This document shows positions 1 to 7,980 of a DNA stretch of 64,000 nt, piece by piece. Position numbers and translations under genes: made by a program. The stretch is from CBDFHV01 sp965247705 (GTDB lineage: Bacteria > Pseudomonadota > Alphaproteobacteria > Rhodospirillales > CAMCUA01), in contig CBDFHV010000086.1 in assembly GCA_965247705.1 (NCBI GenBank), positions 186,001 to 250,000 on the forward strand. The letters run 5' to 3'. Under the pieces are notes generated by a model. It did no database searches. It worked only from the letters and a program-made list of their open reading frames with translations, and was not told the DNA's origin. Position 1 is the first letter of the stretch. Each line of letters starts with the position of its first letter.

Positions 1-1
1 C

Positions 2-124
2 GCCGCCAGCCGGGCCGCCGCGCCCTCCCACACCCGTGAACGCCAGGCCGACCGGATGATCCGGGTACTGGAGCAGGCGGCGGCGGGCGCCGGGGACCGG
101 GTGGGCGCGCTGGCGCTTCAATGA
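2..124 (+). CDS. C-terminal end of an unidentified protein (partial, 5' end outside window)
   Basis: An open frame enters from the left edge and ends at a TGA 22 bases before the next gene. The 40 residues seen are Ala/Arg rich and end in RVLEQAAAGAGDRVGALALQ. I do not recognise a domain. The next two genes make and modify NDP-sugars, so a glycosyltransferase tail is plausible, but that is inference from context only. Confidence 0.5.
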   Translation, partial: AASRAAAPSHTRERQADRMIRVLEQAAAGAGDRVGALALQ

Positions 125-146
125 CCTCGTGGTCTGACCGAGACAG

Positions 147-1097
147 ATGCAGGTCCTGGTAACCGGGGGCACCGGCTTCGTCGGCGGGGCCGTTTGCCGG
201 GCGCTGCGGTCGGCTGGACACCGCGTCCGCGTGGCGACGCGGCGACCCGAGTCCGCCGTCGACCTATCCGATGAGCCGCCGGTGGCAGTGCCCGACGTGG
301 GGCCGGAGACGGACTGGCGTCCGGCCCTGAAGGACGTCGAGGCGGTGGTGCACCTGGCGGCCCATGTTCACGTCATGGGTCGTGAGACTTCGGCGCTGGC
401 CGCCGCGCACCAGCGGGTCAACGGGTTGGGAACCGCCCGCCTCGCCCAGGCCGCTGCCGGCCATGGCGTGCGGCGGTTGGTGTTCATGAGTTCGGTCAAG
501 GTTCACGGGGAGCGTACCCGCGACCGGCCATTTGGCGAATCCGATCCGCTGGCGCCGGAAGACCCATACGGCAAGTCCAAGCGGGACGCCGAACGCATTC
601 TCGAAGCGGCCGCCGAGGGCACCGGCATGACGTGGATCGCCCTGCGCCCTCCCCTGGTCTATGGCCCCGGGGTCGGCGGCAACATGCTGAAGCTGCTGTC
701 GCTCTGTCGTCGGGGCCTGCCGCTGCCCCTGGGGAGCGCGAAAGGACGACGCAGCCTGATACATGTGGACAATCTGGCCGACGCGGTCCGCCTGAGCCTG
801 TCCCATCCAGAGGCTCGGGGTTCCTACCTGGTCCGCGACGGCGAGGACCTGAGCATTGCCGAACTGGTGCGGCGCCTGCGCACGGCATTGGGGGTCCCCC
901 GCCGCCTGATCCCGGTCCCGCCGACGCTGCTCAAAGCACTGGCCGCCTGCGTCGGCGCCGGGGCCAGCGCCTCGCGGCTGCTTGACTCGTTGAGAGTCGA
1001 TGACGCAAGAATTCGGCGCGAACTCGGCTGGGCGCCGCCGCATACCGTCACCGAGGGCCTCAAGGGGATGGCGGCATGGTACCGCGATCAATCCTGA
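147..1097 (+). CDS. NAD-dependent epimerase/dehydratase (NDP-sugar epimerase)
   Basis: A 316-residue extended short-chain dehydrogenase of the NDP-sugar epimerase type, expected to act in the cytoplasm on nucleotide sugars for surface polysaccharide. The N-terminus carries the NAD-binding glycine motif VTGGTGFVG (residues 5-13). The catalytic Ser region is FMSSVKVHG and the YxxxK motif is YGKSK near residue 140. Length fits the GalE/WbpV-like family. It sits 36 bases upstream of a WbpM-type dehydratase, a pairing common in O-antigen and lipid-linked oligosaccharide loci. The exact sugar cannot be told from sequence alone. Confidence 0.85.
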   Translation: MQVLVTGGTGFVGGAVCRALRSAGHRVRVATRRPESAVDLSDEPPVAVPDVGPETDWRPALKDVEAVVHLAAHVHVMGRETSALAAAHQRVNGLGTARLAQAAAGHGVRRLVFMSSVKVHGERTRDRPFGESDPLAPEDPYGKSKRDAERILEAAAEGTGMTWIALRPPLVYGPGVGGNMLKLLSLCRRGLPLPLGSAKGRRSLIHVDNLADAVRLSLSHPEARGSYLVRDGEDLSIAELVRRLRTALGVPRRLIPVPPTLLKALAACVGAGASASRLLDSLRVDDARIRRELGWAPPHTVTEGLKGMAAWYRDQS

Positions 1098-1133
1098 GTC
1101 CGATGGAGGACCCCTTAAATCCTTAGAAACCCC

Positions 1134-3044
1134 ATGGTTCGTCTGCCGTTCCGGGCCTACATCGCCTATGCGCACGACGTGTTCATGGCCGCCGTGTCCT
1201 TCGTGCTGGCCCTCTATCTCCGTCTCGGCGACCAGATTCTCTACTATTCCCAGTCCCTCCTGCTGGAGGGCACGATCCTGTTTACCGCCGTGTCGGCGGT
1301 GGTGTTTTGGTTCATGGGGCTCTATCGGGGCGTATGGCTCTATGCTTCGGTCAACGATCTGCTGGCCATCGCCCGGGCCACCTCCGTCGCCATCCTGACG
1401 TTTCTTCTGATCATGTTCCTGTGGACCCGGCTGGAAACCCTGCCCCGGTCCCTGCTGGTCATCGACTGGTTCGTTCTCCTGGCGTTGCTCGGCGGTCCCC
1501 GCTTCCTTTACCGATGGTTCAAGGGCCGGCGCATCGATCTGCGCATCCAGGGCCAGGGGGTGGACCGGGTGCCGGTGCTGTTGGCCGGATCGGGCGATGG
1601 GGCGGAGCTGTTCATCCGTCATCTGGCGCGTACCGCCAACGCGCCCTACCGCGTCGCCGGGATCCTCACCGAGCGGGCGGCCCGGGTCGGCCGGCAGATT
1701 CACGGGGTTTCCGTCCTCGGGACCCTCGATCAGCTGGGCGCGGTGGTCGATGGTCTGTCCCCGTCCCATGACCGGCCACAGCGGGTCATCCTGACCAAGG
1801 ACGATCTGGACGGGGCGGTCGTGCGCCAGTTGCTGGACGCGGCCGACGCTTGTGGGATGACCCTGGCGCGCCTGCCCAAGCTCACCGCGCTCAAGAGCGG
1901 CATCGCGGACGGGCTGGAAATTCGCCCGGTGGCGGTGGAAGACCTTCTCGGCCGGCCCCAGACGGCCCTCGACCGGGACGCCATGCGGGGGCTGATCGCC
2001 GGCCGCCGGGTCCTCATCACGGGCGCCGGCGGCAGCATCGGCAGCGAACTCGTGCGCCAGGTCGCCGAGCACGGGCCGGTGGAACTGGCGCTCCTCGATT
2101 CCTCGGAACACAACCTCTACAGCATCGACATGGAAATGGCCGAGCGCCATCCGGCGCTGCCCCGCCACGCCCTGCTGGCCGACGTGCGAGACCGGGGCCG
2201 GCTGGAGCGAATCGTTCGTGCCCACAAGCCGGACCTGCTATTTCACGCCGCCGCCTTGAAACATGTGCCCTTGGTCGAAGCCAACGTGTTCGAGGCCGTG
2301 GCCACCAACGTGGCGGGCACGGTCAACGTGGCCGACGCCTGCGTGCGGCACGGGGTCGGGGTGATGGTGATGATTTCCACCGACAAGGCGGTCAATCCGA
2401 CCAGTATCATGGGCGCCACCAAGCGGATCGCGGAAAGCTACTGCCAGATTCTGGACGTCGGCGGGGGTAATGGCGGGCGGACCCGCTTCGTCACCGTGCG
2501 CTTCGGCAACGTGCTCGGCTCCCGGGGCTCGGTGGTGCCGCTGTTCGAACGCCAGTTGGCCGCCGGCGGACCCTTGACCGTCACCCACCCGGACATGAAG
2601 CGGTATTTCATGACCGTCGCCGAGGCCGTGGCTCTGGTCCTTCAGACTTCGGCCCTGGGGGCCGAGAGCGCCGAGGGCAGCGGCAAAATCTACGTCCTCG
2701 ATATGGGCGAGCCGGTGTCGATCATGCACCTGGCCCGCCAGATAATCCGCCTGGCCGGCTTTCAGCCCGAAGCGGAAATCCCCATCGAGATCGTCGGCCC
2801 CCGGCCGGGGGAGAAGCTGTCGGAGGAAACCTTCCACGGCGGCGAGCCCCTGGTGCCCACGGCTTGCCAGGGCATCCTGCTGGCGGCACCCCGGGCGGCC
2901 GACGCCGAGGCCCTGGCGGCGGGCCTCAGGGAGCTGGCCGACGCCTGCGGCCGGGAAGACCGCCAGCAGGTGATGGCCCTGATCCACCGCCTGGTGCCCG
3001 AATACCGCCCCGCCGACTGGTCCCTGGCCGCCGCGTCCGGCTGA
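1134..3044 (+). CDS. Membrane-anchored NDP-sugar 4,6-dehydratase (CapD/WbpM family)
   Basis: 636 residues. The first ~130 contain four hydrophobic segments, followed by a CoA-binding-like domain and, from about residue 290, a Rossmann dehydratase with GAGGSIGSELV. The family normally converts UDP-GlcNAc to a 4-keto-6-deoxy sugar for O-antigen or capsule. The catalytic stretch reads STDKAVNPTSIMGATK, so Met stands where classical SDRs have Tyr: the Ser-Met-Lys triad described for WbpM-type enzymes. Full length compared with WbpM/CapD. It follows the epimerase and is probably co-transcribed with it. Confidence 0.9.
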   Translation: MVRLPFRAYIAYAHDVFMAAVSFVLALYLRLGDQILYYSQSLLLEGTILFTAVSAVVFWFMGLYRGVWLYASVNDLLAIARATSVAILTFLLIMFLWTRLETLPRSLLVIDWFVLLALLGGPRFLYRWFKGRRIDLRIQGQGVDRVPVLLAGSGDGAELFIRHLARTANAPYRVAGILTERAARVGRQIHGVSVLGTLDQLGAVVDGLSPSHDRPQRVILTKDDLDGAVVRQLLDAADACGMTLARLPKLTALKSGIADGLEIRPVAVEDLLGRPQTALDRDAMRGLIAGRRVLITGAGGSIGSELVRQVAEHGPVELALLDSSEHNLYSIDMEMAERHPALPRHALLADVRDRGRLERIVRAHKPDLLFHAAALKHVPLVEANVFEAVATNVAGTVNVADACVRHGVGVMVMISTDKAVNPTSIMGATKRIAESYCQILDVGGGNGGRTRFVTVRFGNVLGSRGSVVPLFERQLAAGGPLTVTHPDMKRYFMTVAEAVALVLQTSALGAESAEGSGKIYVLDMGEPVSIMHLARQIIRLAGFQPEAEIPIEIVGPRPGEKLSEETFHGGEPLVPTACQGILLAAPRAADAEALAAGLRELADACGREDRQQVMALIHRLVPEYRPADWSLAAASG

Positions 3045-3064
3045 CCCGCACCCCCTATCCCGCC

Positions 3065-4639
3065 ATGACCGCAACCCACATTCGCCGTGCCCTGATCTCG
3101 GTCTCCGACAAGTCGGGCTGCGCCGACCTGGGCCGGTTCCTGGCCGATCGCGGGGTGGCGATCCTATCCACCGGCGGCACCGCCACGGCGCTGCGCGAGG
3201 CCGGCATCGTGGTCACCGACGTGTCCGACCACACGGGCTTTCCGGAGATCATGGACGGGCGGGTCAAGACCCTTCATCCGGCCATCCACGGCGGGCTGCT
3301 GGGGGTGCGCGGCGACGTGGCCCACGAGGCGGCCATGGCCAACCACGACATCGCGCCCATCGATTTGCTGGTGGTCAACCTCTATCCCTTCGAGGCGACG
3401 GTGGCCCGGGGCGCCGACTTCGACGCCTGCATCGAGAACATCGACATCGGCGGGCCGGCGCTGATCCGCGCCGCCGCCAAGAACCACGCCGGCGTCACCA
3501 CCGTGGTCGACCCGGCCGACTACCAAGCCCTGATCGCCGCCATGGAAGCGGGCGACGGCGCCACCGATGGGGACCTGCGCCGCCGCCTCGCGGCCAAGGC
3601 CTACGCCCGCACCGCCGCCTACGACGCCGCCATCGCCGCCTGGTTCGCGGGCGAGATGGGGGATTTTTTCCCCGAGCGCCTGACCCTGTCCGGCCAGCGG
3701 GTCCAACTTTTGCGCTACGGCGAGAACCCACATCAGCAGGCGGCGCTCTATGCGGGTGGCGAAGCCCGGCCGGGGCTGGCGACGGCGCGCCAGCTTCAGG
3801 GCAAGGAACTGAGCTTCAACAACCTCAACGACACCGACGCCGCCTTCGAGCTGGCGGCCGAGTTCGACCGGCCGGCGATCGCCATCATCAAGCACGCCAA
3901 TCCCTGCGGCGTCGCCATGGCCGGCGACCTGGCGACGGCCTACGCCAAGGCCCTGGCCGGCGACCCGGTCAGCGCCTTCGGCGGCATCGTCGCCGCCAAC
4001 CGGCCCTTGGACGCGGCGACCGCCGAAGCTATCGCCACGCTGTTCGTCGAGGTCGTCATCGCGCCGGCGGTGGACGACGAGGCCCGCCGGATCCTGGCGG
4101 CGAAGAAGAACCTGCGGCTGCTGGTCACCGGCGCCATACCGGACCCGGCCGCGGGGGGGATGACGCTACGAACCCTGGCCGGGGGCTACCTGCTGCAGAC
4201 CCGGGACGGGGCGCTGACCGAATCCGACCTCCGTGTGGTGACCCGGCGGGCGCCGACGGAGGCCGAGTTGGCGGACCTGCGCTTCGCCTTCACCGTCTGC
4301 AAGCACGTGAAGTCCAACGCCATCGTCTACGCCCGCGACGGTGCCGCCGTGGGCGTGGGCGCCGGCCAGATGAGCCGCGTCGATTCGTCGCGCATCGCTG
4401 CCTGGAAGGCGGCCGAAGCATCCCAGGCGGCCGGCGAGGCCCACAGCCGCGCGGTCGGTTCGGTGGTCGCCTCCGACGCCTTCTTTCCCTTCGCCGACGG
4501 CCTGCTGGCGGCGGCGGAGGCCGGCGCCACGGCGGTCATTCAGCCCGGCGGGTCCGTCCGCGACGACGACGTCATCGCCGCCGCCGACGACCAGGGATTG
4601 GCCATGGTGTTCACCGGCATGCGCCACTTCCGCCACTGA
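3065..4639 (+). CDS. purH: Bifunctional AICAR formyltransferase/IMP cyclohydrolase
   Basis: 524 residues, the usual PurH length. It catalyses the last two steps of de novo purine synthesis in the cytosol (AICAR to FAICAR to IMP). The N-terminal MGS-like cyclohydrolase domain begins RRALISVSDKSG and contains GRVKTLHPAIHGG. The C-terminal transformylase has the NPCGVA motif with the preceding KH. Start chosen at the ATG directly before the conserved N-terminus; the open frame extends further upstream inside the preceding gene without homology. A strong bidirectional terminator follows 24 bases after the stop. Confidence 0.97.
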   Translation: MTATHIRRALISVSDKSGCADLGRFLADRGVAILSTGGTATALREAGIVVTDVSDHTGFPEIMDGRVKTLHPAIHGGLLGVRGDVAHEAAMANHDIAPIDLLVVNLYPFEATVARGADFDACIENIDIGGPALIRAAAKNHAGVTTVVDPADYQALIAAMEAGDGATDGDLRRRLAAKAYARTAAYDAAIAAWFAGEMGDFFPERLTLSGQRVQLLRYGENPHQQAALYAGGEARPGLATARQLQGKELSFNNLNDTDAAFELAAEFDRPAIAIIKHANPCGVAMAGDLATAYAKALAGDPVSAFGGIVAANRPLDAATAEAIATLFVEVVIAPAVDDEARRILAAKKNLRLLVTGAIPDPAAGGMTLRTLAGGYLLQTRDGALTESDLRVVTRRAPTEAELADLRFAFTVCKHVKSNAIVYARDGAAVGVGAGQMSRVDSSRIAAWKAAEASQAAGEAHSRAVGSVVASDAFFPFADGLLAAAEAGATAVIQPGGSVRDDDVIAAADDQGLAMVFTGMRHFRH

Positions 4640-4662
4640 CGGCTTCGGTCCCATCCCATGGG

Positions 4663-4693
4663 AAAACCGCGGCCTCCGGACCGCGGTTTTTTT
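4663..4693 (+). terminator. Rho-independent terminator after purH
   Basis: Hairpin with arms CCGCGG (4667-4672) and CCGCGG (4681-4686), flanked by AAAA on the left and seven T on the right. The A/T flanks make it potentially bidirectional. Confidence 0.85.
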
Positions 4694-4720
4694 GTCCGTC
4701 CGGAAGTTCCGGAAGATCCA

Positions 4721-4760
4721 ATTACAAACCCCGGAACCGCGACCAGGCGCGGCTCCGGGG
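4721..4760 (-). terminator. Terminator of the peroxiredoxin gene
   Basis: Read on the minus strand, the hairpin has an outer 7-bp stem CCCCGGA/TCCGGGG (4754-4760 with 4729-4735), a one-base mismatch, then an inner 5-bp stem CCGCG/CGCGG and a 6-base loop. It is followed by TTTGTAATT. It lies 22 bases after the peroxiredoxin stop. Confidence 0.7.
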
Positions 4761-4781
4761 CTGTCAACGTGCCGGTAAGAC

Positions 4782-5233
4782 TCAGGCCAGGCTGTTCAGG
4801 TCGGCGAGCACCTGGTCCGGGTGATCCGCCGGCTTGACGGTGTCGTAGGCCTTGGCGATCTTGCCGTCCGGGCCGATCAGTACCGACACCCGGCTGGGCC
4901 GGGGGAGTCGGACTGGGCCGCGCCGAAGGCCACGGACGCGGCCTTCGAGTCGTCGCTCAGCAGATCGTAGGGAAAGGCGAACTTGTCGCGAAAGGCCTTG
5001 TTTTCCGCGTTGGTGTCGAAGCTCACCCCGCAGATGACCGCATTCAGTTTTTCGAAGTCTTGGATTCGATCACGGAACCCGTTGCCTTCGATGGTTCACC
5101 CGGGGGTATCGGCCTTGGGATACCACCACAAGAGAACGTAGCGGCCGGCGAACTGGTCCGAGGTGACCTTCCCTCCATCCTGGTTGGTCATCTCGAACGC
5201 CGGAGCCTGCGTTCCGACGTTGACTAGGGCCAT
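4782..5233 (-). CDS. BCP-type peroxiredoxin, probable selenoprotein; reading frame broken by one base
   Basis: The family reduces peroxides with a peroxidatic Cys in a TPGCT motif. Translating from the ATG at 5233, which has a good GGGAGG 7 bases upstream, gives LWWYPKADTPG, then UGA at codon 46 (5098-5096), then TIEGNGFRD. The UGA falls exactly on the peroxidatic Cys, as in selenocysteine-containing peroxiredoxins. The position five residues on, where BCP has a resolving Cys, is Asn. The frame stays homologous through SDDSKAASVAFGAAQSDS and then shifts at a run of five C (4901-4905 on the plus strand). One more C would restore PRPSRVSVLIGPDGKIAKAY and a 150-residue protein ending at 4782. 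Either a selenoprotein with a sequence error or a twice-damaged pseudogene; I favour the first. selA, selB and selC are not in this window. Confidence 0.75.
5072..5098 (-). promoter_or_regulatory. Candidate bacterial SECIS element after the in-frame UGA
   Basis: Starting 14 nt after the UGA (5098-5096), the mRNA reads ACGG-GUU-CCGU: a perfect 4-bp stem with a 3-nt loop whose first base is G. The UGA-to-loop distance is 17 nt. Known bacterial SECIS rules ask for a short upper stem, a small apical loop with G in its first two positions, and about 16-37 nt from the UGA; this fits. AUC/GAU can add a lower stem across an internal loop. Short hairpins also arise by chance, so it supports the UGA position rather than standing alone. 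Confidence 0.5.
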
Positions 5234-5255
5234 AACGGCGCCTCCCGTTGCACTT

Positions 5256-5277
5256 CTAGGACAGATTCGCATCCTAG
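5256..5277. promoter_or_regulatory. Inverted repeat CTAGGA-N10-TCCTAG between divergent genes
   Basis: A perfect 6-bp inverted repeat spaced by 10 bases, in the 159-base gap between the peroxiredoxin (leftward) and the alpha/beta hydrolase (rightward). It ends 23 bases upstream of the peroxiredoxin start, where an operator or a promoter element would sit. No regulator can be assigned. Confidence 0.35.
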
Positions 5278-5392
5278 CATCGGCGGAAACGCCAATCCAC
5301 GGCGCTGAACGGAACTTGCTGTCGCGTTGACCGAATCTCGATTGGCGCTACCCTGGCGGATCGCACGCCCCATCCAGCCGCGAGGGCTTCCC

Positions 5393-6253
5393 ATGACCAC
5401 CGAGACAGTTTCCTTCAGTGCCGAGGACATGACCTATCTCCGCCACGGCGGGCGCGCGCTCGCGCTGCGGTTTTTCCGCCCCGCCGGACCCGGACCCTTC
5501 CCGGCGGTGGTGGATCTGCACGGCGGCGCCTGGTCGGCTGGGGACCGGACCGCGTGCGCCGAGCGCGACGCGGTCCTCGCAGAGGCCGGCCTCGCCGTCG
5601 CGGCCCTGGACTTTCGCCAGGCCGACGACGGCTACCCGTCGTCCCTCGTCGACATCAACCATGGCATCCGCTGGCTCAAGGCCCATGCCGCCGACCTGGA
5701 CGTCGACGCGGACCGGGTCGGCCTTCTGGGCCAGTCCAGCGGCGGCCATCTGGCCATGCTGGCCGCCATGCGACCTTGGGATGCGCGCTATGCCGCCCTC
5801 GGGGTGGAGGGTGGGTCGGCCACGCTCGACGCCGCCGTCCGCTGCGTCGGTCTGCTGTGGCCGGTGATCAATCCCCTGTCCCGCTATCGCCATGCCCTGC
5901 GTCTGCGGGACGGCGCCAACCCGCCGGACTGGAGCCGGTCTATTCCCGACCGCCACGACGTCTATTGGCAAACCGAAGACACCATGGCGGAGGGCAATCC
6001 CCTGTTGGCCCTGGAGCGGGGAGAGGCGGTGGAGACGCCGCCCGCCCTGTGGGTCCAGGGCCGCCCCGACGCCATGCACGACTACCGCGACCCGGACTCC
6101 GGGTCGGACCTCAACGAGCCCGAGCGATTCGTCGGCCTCTACCGCCGGGCCGGCGGGACCATCGACCTGCTGGAGGTCGAACAGGCGACCCGCTCGGGCC
6201 CCACGGGCGTCGAGGCGCTGGCGGCCTTCTTCAAGCGTCATCTGGCGGTCTGA
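5393..6253 (+). CDS. Alpha/beta hydrolase (esterase/lipase-like)
   Basis: 286 residues. Oxyanion-hole motif HGGAW follows VVDLH, and the nucleophile elbow is GQSSGGH, as in the acetyl-esterase/BD-FAE-like hydrolases. A C-terminal His/Asp partner is not certain by eye. Start chosen at the ATG in CCCATGACC, since residues further upstream show no homology. It is followed after 9 bases by an SDR gene, and a GntR regulator comes next, so the three look like a small catabolic unit acting on an ester or lactone. Substrate unknown. Confidence 0.8.
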   Translation: MTTETVSFSAEDMTYLRHGGRALALRFFRPAGPGPFPAVVDLHGGAWSAGDRTACAERDAVLAEAGLAVAALDFRQADDGYPSSLVDINHGIRWLKAHAADLDVDADRVGLLGQSSGGHLAMLAAMRPWDARYAALGVEGGSATLDAAVRCVGLLWPVINPLSRYRHALRLRDGANPPDWSRSIPDRHDVYWQTEDTMAEGNPLLALERGEAVETPPALWVQGRPDAMHDYRDPDSGSDLNEPERFVGLYRRAGGTIDLLEVEQATRSGPTGVEALAAFFKRHLAV

Positions 6254-6262
6254 CTCCAACAG

Positions 6263-7045
6263 ATGGATCTGGGTATTGCCGGCCGGACGGCACTGATATC
6301 GGGCGCCAGCCGGGGTCTGGGCCGGGCCAGCGCCACGGCGCTGGCGCGGGAGGGAGTCGCGGTGACCATCGTCGCCCGCCGGCCCGGTCCCCTGGCCGAA
6401 ACCGCCGAGCGGATCCGGGCCAAAACCAGCGCCCGGGTGACCAGCGTGGCCGCCGACATCACCGAGGCGGCCGGGCGGGCCCAAGCTCTGGCCGCCTGCC
6501 CGGCGCCCGACATCGTCGTCACCAACACGGGCGGCCCGCCCCATGAGAGCGACATCCGCAAGCTGGGGCGCGACGACTGGTCGGCCCTGCTGGATGCCTA
6601 TCTGATCGCCCCGGTGATGCTGATCCGGGCGACCATCGACGCCATGATCGACCGCCGCTTCGGGCGCATCGTCAACATCACCTCCATCGTGGTGAAGATG
6701 CCCGGCGGCAGCCTGGAACTTTCCGCCGGGCCCCGCGCTGGCTTCACCGGATTCGCCGCCGGCCTGGCGCGCCAGGTCGCCCGCCACAACGTCACCATCA
6801 ACAACCTGCTGCCCGGCTCCCTGGACACCGACCGGGTGCGTGAGAACATGACCGCGCGGGCGCGGGCCGCCGGCTGCACGGTCGAAGAGATGTACGCCCG
6901 GCGCGCCGCCCAGGTGCCCGCGGCCCGTATCGGCGAGCCCCGCGAGTTTGGCGACGCCTGCGCCTATCTGTGCAGCGCCCAGGCGGGCTTCATCACCGGA
7001 CAGAACCTGCTTCTCGACGGCAGGCGCTTCGCGGGGACACTGTAG
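6263..7045 (+). CDS. SDR-family protein with non-canonical catalytic site
   Basis: 260 residues with a classical SDR fold: cofactor motif SGASRGLG (about residues 14-21), TNTGGPP in place of NNAG, and NITSI carrying the Ser. Where classical SDRs have YxxxK before AGxxGF, this protein has SAGPR followed by AGFTGFAAGLARQ, so both Tyr and Lys are missing. The C-terminus ends GQNLLLDGRRFAGTL, close to the usual FabG-like ending. Probably co-transcribed with the upstream hydrolase. It may be a reductase of an atypical subfamily or a non-catalytic member; function is not assigned. Confidence 0.8.
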   Translation: MDLGIAGRTALISGASRGLGRASATALAREGVAVTIVARRPGPLAETAERIRAKTSARVTSVAADITEAAGRAQALAACPAPDIVVTNTGGPPHESDIRKLGRDDWSALLDAYLIAPVMLIRATIDAMIDRRFGRIVNITSIVVKMPGGSLELSAGPRAGFTGFAAGLARQVARHNVTINNLLPGSLDTDRVRENMTARARAAGCTVEEMYARRAAQVPAARIGEPREFGDACAYLCSAQAGFITGQNLLLDGRRFAGTL

Positions 7046-7078
7046 CGGCGGGGCGCGCGATCAAGGAACTCCCGCCTA

Positions 7079-7155
7079 TTGTCCGGATAAATACAATGGA
7101 CGACCTCCGCCGCCGTTGACCATCATGCCTGGGACTCGTTATTTTATCCGGACAT
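7079..7155. promoter_or_regulatory. Duplicated near-palindromic operator upstream of GntR gene
   Basis: Two copies of a near-palindrome lie in opposite orientation: TTGTCCGGATAA (7079-7090) and TTATCCGGACAT (7144-7155), centres 65 bases apart. Flanking ATA/TAT also match. The second copy ends 15 bases before the GntR start codon, overlapping the likely promoter. This is the arrangement expected for autoregulation by a GntR-type dimer; binding is inferred. Confidence 0.55.
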
Positions 7156-7170
7156 TTATGGGGAATAGCG

Positions 7171-7938
7171 ATGGGACGCACCAACCCGCCGCCACACGGT
7201 CCGGGCGGCCGCCGCCAGAGCCGCTATAGCCGGTTGGCCGACAAGCTGATCGCCGACATCGCCGGCGCGCGGTATCCCGTGGGCTCGCTGCTGCCCACCG
7301 AGGCGGAGCTGTGCGCCCGCCATCGGGTGAGCCGCCACACGGTGCGCGACGCGGTGCGACAGGTGCAGGCCCTGGGCCTGATCAGCCGCCGCGCCGGCAT
7401 CGGCACCCGGGTGATCGCCGAGGTTCCGGCCCGCGAGTACGTACATGCCATCGATTCCATTGACGGCCTGTCGCAGTTTGCCGAGTCCACCCGCCTGATC
7501 CAGATAAAGGCGGCCATGGTGACGGCCAATCGGGGCCTGGCGGAAGCCGGCGGCTTCACCGCGGGCCAGCGGCTGCTGCGCCTGGAGGCTCTGCGGGTCC
7601 CCGCCCGCGATCCCGCGGCGCGTCCCCTGGCCTGGACCGAAATCTACATCGTCGAGGCCTACGCCGGCATTCGCGATTTCGTCGGCCGTCACGAAGGCGC
7701 CATCGGCCACCTGATCGAAGAGCACTACGGAGAGACCATCCAGGAGATCCGCCAGCGCATTGCCGCCGTTGCCATCCCCGAATCCCTGGCGGATTCCTTG
7801 ACGGCGGATTCCGGCGGCCCGGCATTGCGGGTCGACCGTTGGTACGTGGGCCGGGCAGAGCACGTCTTCGAATACACCGTCAGCGTCAGCCCGGCTGACC
7901 GCAACCCGTTCACCATGCGCCTGAGGCGCCAGGGCTGA
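7171..7938 (+). CDS. GntR-family transcriptional regulator (HutC/UTRA type)
   Basis: 255 residues. The N-terminal winged helix (about residues 15-85) contains YSRLADKLIADIAGARYPVG, then LLPTEAELCARHRVSRHTVR, the typical GntR signature. The C-terminal part (from about residue 100) resembles a UTRA ligand-binding domain, with RPLAWTEIYI and a final RNPFTMRLRRQG. It lies downstream of a hydrolase and an SDR in the same orientation, and two copies of a TCCGGA-centred palindrome precede it. It probably represses itself and the neighbouring genes until a small effector binds. Confidence 0.88.
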   Translation: MGRTNPPPHGPGGRRQSRYSRLADKLIADIAGARYPVGSLLPTEAELCARHRVSRHTVRDAVRQVQALGLISRRAGIGTRVIAEVPAREYVHAIDSIDGLSQFAESTRLIQIKAAMVTANRGLAEAGGFTAGQRLLRLEALRVPARDPAARPLAWTEIYIVEAYAGIRDFVGRHEGAIGHLIEEHYGETIQEIRQRIAAVAIPESLADSLTADSGGPALRVDRWYVGRAEHVFEYTVSVSPADRNPFTMRLRRQG

Positions 7939-7980
7939 CCTCGGTGCAAGCGACGTTCGATCGTTCGGCCGTGCGGTGTC

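Noticed and set aside
264..2225. Long open frame on the minus strand opposite the epimerase and WbpM-type genes
   Set aside because: Composition is typical of antisense frames in GC-rich DNA (His/Gln/Arg/Gly rich, no domain), and it overlaps two well-supported genes. The same reasoning removed all similar frames in the window.
5072..5098. Alternative SECIS hairpins GAACC/GGUUC and UCGAA/UUCGA after the UGA
   Set aside because: The first includes the UGA in its own stem with a 13-base loop. The second has a loop without G in the first positions. The ACGG-GUU-CCGU hairpin fits the known rules better.
4782..5233. Plain pseudogene reading of the peroxiredoxin
   Set aside because: Not excluded, but a random stop falling exactly on the catalytic Cys codon, with intact flanking homology, ribosome binding site and terminator, is less likely than selenocysteine.
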